Positions 63,748-64,000 of a stretch of DNA of 64,000 nucleotides are shown in pieces. A model generated the notes under the pieces. It saw only the letters and a list, made by a program, of their open reading frames with translations. It searched no databases and was not told where the DNA came from. Position 1 is the first letter of the stretch. The number at the start of each line of letters is the position of its first letter. This DNA comes from Pedobacter nyackensis (GTDB lineage Bacteria > Bacteroidota > Bacteroidia > Sphingobacteriales > Sphingobacteriaceae), in contig NZ_FWYB01000001.1 in the NCBI RefSeq assembly GCF_900176505.1, positions 655,400-719,399 of the forward strand, given 5' to 3'. The position numbers and the translations under genes were made by a program.

Positions 63748-64000
63748 ATGAATAAAAATATTCATTGCCGGCCGGCCTGTGAACAAAGGTGGCTATATAC
63801 TAAAAAACAGATCATCATGCGCATAAAAATGACCGTTGTGTTAATGATTGCAGCATTTTTACAGGTAAGTGCAAATGGATTTGCCCAGAAAATTACCTTA
63901 TCTGAGAGAAATGCTTCTTTGGAACAGCTTTTTGCCAAAATAAAAAAGCAAAGCGGCTATACATTTTTATATAGTCCACAATTAATTAAAAGAACCAAAC
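63748..64000 (+). CDS. SusC/RagA-family TonB-dependent receptor, 3' end outside window
   Basis: The first 84 residues of a receptor running past the window edge. A short N-terminal extension (about 1-23) comes before the signal peptide, which begins near MRIKMTVVLMIAAFLQVSA and ends at GFAQ. The start of an STN domain follows: KITLSERNASLEQLFAKIKK, then YTFLYSPQLIK. The same layout, including the unusual extension before the signal, is found in the receptor at 21863-25531. Its place after sigma and FecR genes marks it as a trans-signalling receptor. The start at 63748 could also be the ATG 69 bases downstream, which begins the signal itself. Confidence 0.85.
   Translation, partial: MNKNIHCRPACEQRWLYTKKQIIMRIKMTVVLMIAAFLQVSANGFAQKITLSERNASLEQLFAKIKKQSGYTFLYSPQLIKRTK

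Overview
The window reads as chromosome of a Bacteroidetes bacterium, most likely family Sphingobacteriaceae (Pedobacter-like). The evidence is one complete and one partial SusC/RagA TonB receptor, each next to an ECF sigma factor/FecR anti-sigma pair; many SPII lipoproteins; sulfatases and glycan-active enzymes in operons; Bacteroidetes-type -7 promoter boxes (TAnnTTTG); and AT-rich intergenic DNA. No phage, insertion sequence, CRISPR array or rRNA was seen.

Layout. (1) 1-13007: tail of a glycan-degradation locus, all on the plus strand. It holds two LamG/DUF4983-type surface lipoproteins (one cut by the window edge), an M60-type metallopeptidase, a Tat-exported Gfo/Idh/MocA oxidoreductase, a sulfatase, an unrecognised 467-aa secreted protein, a GH88/GH105 unsaturated-uronyl hydrolase, a DUF2264 protein and, after a large palindrome, a GH123-like N-acetylgalactosaminidase. 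Together they suggest attack on a sulfated, uronate- and hexosamine-containing glycan carried on protein. (2) 13090-17362: M20 dipeptidase, GH25 muramidase, cardiolipin synthase and tRNA-Leu(CAG) with a clean terminator. (3) 17363-17675: a gene-free, highly structured segment. (4) 17676-27443 (minus): ECF sigma, FecR, SusC with STN domain, SusD, an HExxH lipoprotein and a DUF4302 lipoprotein, a self-contained import system. (5) 27678-31592: small hypothetical protein, dipeptide epimerase, DUF255/YyaL protein and SlyD. (6) 31596-34541 (minus): a probable zinc operon with a palindromic operator, a 42-aa Cys/His lipoprotein, an ABC ATPase, a His-rich MacB/FtsX-type permease, a small periplasmic protein and a Fur-family regulator. 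(7) 34763-43574: ABC-F protein, small hypotheticals, nitroreductase, GreA-like protein, two tandem polysaccharide deacetylases, S9 peptidase and an outer-membrane barrel. (8) 43790-49243: a GH130-type phosphorylase gene with paired palindromes, tail-to-tail with a GT4/toroid fusion, then two more barrels. (9) 49382-60634: ClpB, MFS transporter, PyrE, a divergent sigma-70, Nudix, CoaD, RsmD, DUF3822 protein and a RecD-like helicase. (10) 60641-64000: a second sigma/FecR/SusC locus, preceded by a sensor-only four-helix-bundle membrane protein and bracketed by two related hairpins.

The items most worth following up are the probable zinc operon with its unannotated micro-lipoprotein and 33-bp operator; the structured element at 17.4-17.6 kb; the hairpin pair with apparent stem covariation at 60.6 and 63.4 kb; the paired palindromes in front of the GH130 gene; and the unrecognised secreted protein at 7.3-8.7 kb. 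All functional assignments come from reading motifs by eye; no database search was run.
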